Positions 59,651-64,000 of a stretch of DNA of 64,000 nucleotides are shown here, one piece after another. Position 1 is the stretch's first letter. Each line of letters opens with the position of its first letter. This stretch comes from Prorocentrum cordatum (lineage: Eukaryota; Sar; Dinophyceae; Prorocentrales; Prorocentraceae): contig CAUYUJ010016295.1 of the NCBI GenBank assembly GCA_963575745.1, positions 62,001 to 126,000 of the forward strand, given 5' to 3'. A program made the position numbers and the translations under genes. A model generated the notes under the pieces. It saw nothing but the letters and a program-made list of their open reading frames with translations. It had not been told where the DNA came from and ran no database searches.

Positions 59651-59860
59651 GCACACCCCTCACACGCTTCGTGGCCCCATAGGAAGCTCCACCGAAGGCC
59701 CCATCGGCACAGTCCGCATGGCGCACCCGCCTCCGATTCGGCGCACCAATCGCACGCTTCATGGCCCCTCATGGAGCTCCACCGAAGGCCCCAGCGGCAC
59801 AGTCCGCATGGCGTACCCGCCTCCGATTCGGCGCACCTCTCACGCGCTTCGTGGCGCCAG
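59651..59860. repeat. 90-bp tandem repeat, 2.3 copies
   Basis: GCTCCACCGAAGGCCCCA and CACAGTCCGCATGGCG recur at exactly 90 bases; unit starts are 59651, 59741 and 59831. The multiple of three keeps a frame open, but nothing else argues for coding. Confidence 0.9.
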
Positions 59861-60147
59861 GCGTGAACCACCGCAACGCACAGCGGGAACAACGGGGGGG
59901 CGAAAGAGCTGGGAAGGAGATGTGTGCGACCGACCACTGCAGCGCCCGGGGCTCGCGCCAAACAACACCCCCCCCCCGCGAGGCCGTGCCTGCTATTCCT
60001 TTTCCGATTCGTGCCGCGGTCCTTGTGGCGGCCCCCCCTCCCCTGCCCGTGGCTTCTCCTCTTGCAGCCGGCTGACTAGAGCTTGCCATCTCCTGGCCCG
60101 CGAGAGCGCGAGCGAGGGTCGCTTCTGCCGCGCTGCGACGGAAAAAA

Positions 60148-60498
60148 GTGGTGGCTCCCCTCCTCCATTTCACCTACCTCGCGACGCTCGCGGCTGCATA
60201 CGGTTGGGTCTTTCGCGAGGCTGAATTTCGAGACGAGGGCCCCCGGCCTCTCGACCACCATCTCGGGACCGCCTTTTCATTCCGAGCTGTTTTTGACGGC
60301 TCCGACAGGCCAGCAATTATGAAACAACTCCGTCTCGAGTTTTTGCTCGAGACGCCAGATGTCTGGGTTCCTCTTCTACTCTCAGCCACGCGCAGGGGGG
60401 GGAGTAATGTGAGGGGGGGGGCTTCTCAGAAGCACCCCCTGGTTCTCAGGAGGCGCGGGCCTTATCTATGGATGTCAGGTCAGGCCAGCGCCTTCTGA
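60148..60498 (+). CDS. Doubtful frame, possible exon
   Basis: MVAPLLHFTYLATLAAAYGW then VFREAEFRDEGPRPLDHHLG and FRAVFDGSDRPAIMKQLRLE. Composition is protein-like to about residue 75, after which Gly-rich sequence follows. No splice sites were convincing, and CTCGAG palindromes (60333-60353) suggest repeat content. Confidence 0.2.
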   Translation: MVAPLLHFTYLATLAAAYGWVFREAEFRDEGPRPLDHHLGTAFSFRAVFDGSDRPAIMKQLRLEFLLETPDVWVPLLLSATRRGGSNVRGGASQKHPLVLRRRGPYLWMSGQASAF

Positions 60499-60770
60499 GG
60501 AGGAGTCACTTTCTAAGAAGCCTGTCCACCTTCCCCTACCCCCTTGTGCGCGCCGCAAATATCTACCGGGCTGGACGAGGGGGTCGGATAGGGGAAGGGC
60601 GGGGTACGACATTTGCTGCATGCGTTTTTTCCCGCCCCGCAGCGGGGCCCATTCCTCGATGCACGCCCCCCGCCAGAAAACCAGCTGAGCGAACTGATTC
60701 TCTACCCTGGCCTTTGCTGTCCTTCCGTGCCGCCCTGTGTGCGCGCCGCCAGTGCCTCCAGACCCCTAGC

Positions 60771-60931
60771 GTCATGAGTTGTTCACAACGTCGACCCCGC
60801 AGAGGTCTCGACCCATTCCACGGGACCCGTTCCTCCTCCTGCCTCGTTCCTCGAGGGCCTCGAGGCGCGGCAAGGGCCCCCCTATGGAGGCCGAAGGTCG
60901 CGCGAAATCCCCCGTCGTGGTTCCTCATGGC
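60771..60931. mobile_element. Dispersed element F8, copy 2, opposite orientation
   Basis: On the minus strand: TTCGGCCTCCATAGGGGGGC, GGGTCGAGACCTCTGCGGGG, GTCGACGTTGTGAACAACTC, matching 35731-35882. Confidence 0.65.
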
Positions 60932-61268
60932 CCGAGGGGAGAGCACGCTGCTCCGCATGAGTTTGGTGCCAATGAATGGACGATGAGTTGGATCCGTCAG
61001 TGGATCGGTCCCGTGCGCTGACGTAGAGGCCAGGATGCTTCTCTGTTGGCAGTTGGCCAGCTTGTGATGCCAACCCGTGCCCACCCCGTCCCGCCGTCTC
61101 CAGGGACGTCGCACCCCCCTTATGATGGTGGGATGGGGCGACGGGCCCGGGGGGAAAGTGAAAGTGGGAAGGGGCGGACCTTCTCAGAAGGCGGACTTCT
61201 CACCCAGGACCGAGCTTCGGGGCTCCCGGGGCCCGAAAACGGCCCCCGGGGGCCGAAAACTTTGAGAC

Positions 61269-61312
61269 GCCGCCTCGAAGTTCGAACCTCGAGGTTCGAA
61301 CCTCGAAGTTCC
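61269..61312. repeat. TTCGAACCTCGA palindromic repeat
   Basis: CGAAGTTCGAACCTCGAGGT then TCGAACCTCGAAGTTCC: self-complementary 12-base units, about three copies. Confidence 0.8.
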
Positions 61313-61363
61313 CCCCCCATCGCTCGCCGCCGATTCTCGCTGCCCCTCAGGCTCGATCGCCAA

Positions 61364-61456
61364 GATGCGGCTGGTCGTCATGGCCCAGGGCGACAGCGAG
61401 GCCGTCGTGCGGGCTTTCGACGCCCTGCCCGAGGAGGACCCTCCAGGCGGCATGAA
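61364..61456 (+). CDS. Candidate first exon
   Basis: From the ATG at 61364: MRLVVMAQGDSEAVVRAFDA LPEEDPPGG, with GC-ending codons, then a (CTC)n array as seen inside introns of the spliced genes. Its upstream sequence TCGCTCGCCGCCGA recurs at 7.01 kb. Function unknown, and downstream exons not found. Confidence 0.3.
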
Positions 61457-61527
61457 CCTCCTCCTCCTCCTCCTCCTCCTCCTCCTCCTCCTCCTCCCGA
61501 CCGTCGAACAGGGACGCAGGACGAAAA

Positions 61528-61576
61528 ACCGGTCCCAGGAAATGAGTCGAGACCCCTGGGGGTCGACGTTGTGAAA
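61528..61576. mobile_element. Dispersed element F8, partial copy 3
   Basis: CCGGTCCCAGGAAATGAGTC and GACCCCTGGGGGTCGACGTT match the right half of copy 1. Confidence 0.55.
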
Positions 61577-62096
61577 CGCTCTCCGCGTATGGGAGTCTGG
61601 GCACTTCTGCGAGGGAGGAGTGCAAGGAATAGACCACGCCTTGGAGGAGCGAAGGCGTTGCCATCTCTTCCTCGGCGGAGGGGGATGGCGGCGGACGGTC
61701 GGCGAAAGGTCGGCAGAAGGCAGCGGAGGTAGAATGGCGAGCGGCTCCACCGTCGGAAACCAGCGGAAGTATGAGCTATGCCCCCAATCGGGGGTTGCTA
61801 AAGGTGCCACTGGCCCGAGGTACCCCCAGCTGTTCGCTCCAGTTTGGAGCCCCTGGGGCCCTCTGGGCCTCGTGAGGGGTGCTCTGGATGCCGCGGGGGC
61901 CTCCGCGGAAATCCTGGGGGGCACCTTCGGCCAGGGGCACTTCTGGCAACACCCGACCCAAGAGATGGCAAGGTTTTTTGGTTCAGAGTTTCCAGAACCT
62001 GCCACGTGTGAGTCGCCCCTCGACGCGGAAGCTCGGAAAGCTTATATATGCTCGGTGGTGGGCGTTCTTGCTGGCCATACCGCTGGTGTAACGATA
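61577..62096. other. Spacer, nothing recognised
   Basis: A 159-codon frame (61620-62099) is Gly/Ser-rich and unsupported. Confidence 0.35.
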
Positions 62097-62276
62097 TAGA
62101 CGCACGCCTCCACAAGGATGACACATAGTGCTCGTATGTCCTCCTGAGTCTCACATGGCGCGGGCCCAAGAGGTCCCCCCCAGCACAGGCCCGTGCGCTT
62201 GGATCTGACCCCACCGCGGCCCCCGAGTAGTCGCGCAGCAAGGGTCACTCCTGCGCAGGCGTCACGCTTGCGTCTA
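62097..62276. mobile_element. MITE family F9, copy 2
   Basis: TAGACGCACGCCTCC...ATGACAC at the left, GGGTCACTCCTGCGCAGGCG TCACGCTTGCGTCTA at the right; the right end matches copy 1 well, the left end is eroded. 180 bp against 177 in copy 1. Confidence 0.6.
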
Positions 62277-63250
62277 GGCGAGGATCCGAGACGAAGGCAG
62301 GACGAGGATTATGATGTTCCAGCCTACTTTAGCCTTAATCACCAGGAAGAATTTCGAGCGCTCAGAAGAGTACCGAAAGTCAAGGATTTTCACGTGTCGG
62401 GCCCTGGGAGACACTCGCCCGACACTGTTTCGACACTGTTTCGACACTCTTTTGACACTTTTCGGGGTGCTCGAAATTATTTCTGGGATGTGGTCCTTAA
62501 GTAGGATGGGCACAACATAAGACGAGGATGTGATGTCCAGGTGAGGGTGGATCGGGGATCTCCGAGGGCCAGCGGGCCTGGCGGATGTCTCGGGAGTGGC
62601 CAGGACAGAGGTCAAATCTTTCCAGGGCGTTCCGAGCGCTCTCGGGACGTTCTGACACGCTCCGAGGAGGCCGCGGCGCCCGATGCATCCTCCAGAGCCG
62701 CGGCGCGGCGGCCGCGGCCGTTGCGCCCGGTGGTGAAGGAATGTGCCTAAGTCGGCCCCTGCTCGAGCGCCACGCGCAATGCGCTCCTTAGCATCAGAGT
62801 GCGTAAGTGAGCAGGAGCAGCGGCAACAATTCAGGGTACAAACTACCCTGCCTCTAACACGGTTCGCGCGCTCACTTTCGCGCAAGAGCAACAGCGGCAC
62901 CTGCGCGGATCCGACGCGGGCGGTGGTAGTATTTCCAGCCGCGCCTCCATTGGAGTTGCATTTGCTTCCAGGTCCTGGGCTCTGTGCCCAATGTTTCCTC
63001 ATCCGATGCCCTCACCTTGGTGAGTCCAGGGGGATAGATCTGTCCTGTACGGAGTCGACGTCAGCGCACTCTGCACCGCCGGGGCTCGATGCTGGGTGGC
63101 GCTACGTCCTTTTTCGGCCTCCCGAGGGGCGCCACGACGCTTTACCGCACCGCCACCAGTGAGTCCAGACGAGGGTGAGTCGGGACTCTCCGAGGGCCAG
63201 CGGGTCCGGAGGACGCGTCGGGCGCCGCGCTCGGAGATTCCCTTCTGCCA
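62277..63250. other. Spacer with a short duplicated segment
   Basis: CTCCGAGGGCCAGCGGGYC with GAGGGTG upstream occurs at 62541-62580 and 63172-63210. TTTCGACACTGTTTCGACAC near 62425-62460 is a three-unit minisatellite. No gene is supported. Confidence 0.45.
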
Positions 63251-63257
63251 CCTGCGA

Positions 63258-63425
63258 ACTGGAGGAGGAGGAGGAGGAAAGGAGGAGGAGGAGGAGGAGG
63301 AGGAGGAGGAGGAGCAGGAGGAGGAGCAGGAGGAGGAGGAGGAGGAGGAGGAGGAGGAGGAGCAGGAGGAGGAGCAGGAGGAGGAGGAGGAGGAGGAGGA
63401 GGAGGAGGAGGGGGGAGGAGGAGGA
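63258..63425. repeat. (GGA)n microsatellite with GCA steps
   Basis: About 55 trinucleotide units. Confidence 0.95.
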
Positions 63426-63737
63426 GTTTGCTGCCCCCCTATTCTGAGAGGACTTCTTAGAAGGCAGGGCGGCTTCTGCGAAGGCTCGGCTCCCCCGCCT
63501 CCGTAGCAGGCCAGCCCCTTGGCAGGCAACCGTAGGCATCGACACGATGTGGACCCTGATTGCCCCGGCAGGTCAGCCCTCTGTCTGAAAAAGAGACTCG
63601 GGTGCAGAATTCCACGAAAGTCTGCAGCCAGCTGAACCCTTGCGGGGTGTCCGCTACTCCGGGGTTGAATGCACCCGTTTGGGTAGGGTTCGCAAGTGGC
63701 AGCGTGCTCACACCCGCCCTGGTGCGCACCGCCAGAG

Positions 63738-63890
63738 GACAGGGAGGTGCTCAGCACGGAGATGTCCACGGTGGACATCTGGAAGCAGGGCTGGTCCCGC
63801 GAGAAGTCGGAGTACGGCGGCCCGGCCATCCTCGTCTACTACGCGCCCGCGCTGATGCAGAAGGCGGGGAAGCAGGACCTCCGCGGCGGG
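63738..63890 (+). CDS. Candidate orphan exon near the right edge
   Basis: The + frame reads EDREVLSTEMSTVDIWKQGW SREKSEYGGPAILVYYAPAL MQKAGKQDLRGG, with GC-ending codons throughout, entered after a CACACCCGCCCTGGTGC...GCCAG acceptor-like stretch. A stop follows at 63899 if read through. It looks like conserved protein, but I cannot name it. The rest of the gene would lie outside the window or in unrecognised exons. Confidence 0.42.
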
Positions 63891-64000
63891 AGAGTGTGGT
63901 GATACAGGGACGCCATGGGGCCACGAGATGGACCGAGGCTCTGGCCCTCCCTCGTTCGCCAAGCAGGTCTTGCACGTATGGGGCCCTCTTCAAGGGGGAA

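Noticed and set aside
59370-60224. 284-codon plus-strand frame
   Set aside because: Mostly Leu/Pro from the CTC array plus a 90-bp tandem repeat.

Overview
The window looks like nuclear DNA of a dinoflagellate, most likely a GC-rich, repeat-laden genome such as Prorocentrum or a relative. This is inferred from gene style and repeats, with no database search. The supporting signs are a fragment of the dinoflagellate spliced leader copied into the genome, decayed LINE and Ty1/copia-like proteins of types I know from dinoflagellate genomes, introns with inverted-repeat ends, GGA/CTC microsatellites nearly everywhere, and two multi-exon genes whose proteins resemble dinoflagellate-only families.

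Layout. 1-4.7 kb is a decayed LINE (reverse transcriptase, RNase H, C-terminal zinc-binding region), all on the + strand and broken by frameshifts. 4.7-7.7 kb is a patchwork of small inverted-repeat elements. 7.73-34.10 kb is one very large LTR retrotransposon: about 300-bp direct repeats at both ends, a purine tract before the right one, and in order gag, CCCH nucleocapsid, protease, integrase, copia-type reverse transcriptase, RNase H and a C-terminal module. It then carries about 9 kb of extra open frames, one of them possibly KptA-like. A tandem pair of 1.79-kb satellite blocks (20.98-24.53 kb) splits the two halves. A short hairpin motif CGGC-NNN-GCCG recurs through both halves and I did not see it elsewhere.

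34.1-35.5 kb holds a minus-strand intronless gene with a spliced-leader relic 52 bases before its start: a reinserted mRNA copy. 35.5-42.3 kb is minisatellites, SINE-like repeats and one candidate exon. 42.36-44.34 kb is a spliced + strand gene whose protein consists of two copies of the same roughly 200-residue module; two or three of its insertions look like introners (introns made from TIR elements). 45-49 kb is nested foldback elements and a 101-bp satellite of about 25 copies. 49.14-55.65 kb is a second spliced + strand gene with an HD-like motif. Its 4.7-kb intron contains a 5'-truncated LINE and a ~375-bp tandem repeat. 55.7-64 kb is again MITE-like families, several sharing copies with the left part of the window, plus two or three candidate orphan exons.

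Nearly all protein-coding remains of mobile elements are broken. The two spliced genes and the retrogene are the only frames that look maintained. Most apparent open frames in the window are low-complexity or antisense shadows and were left out.
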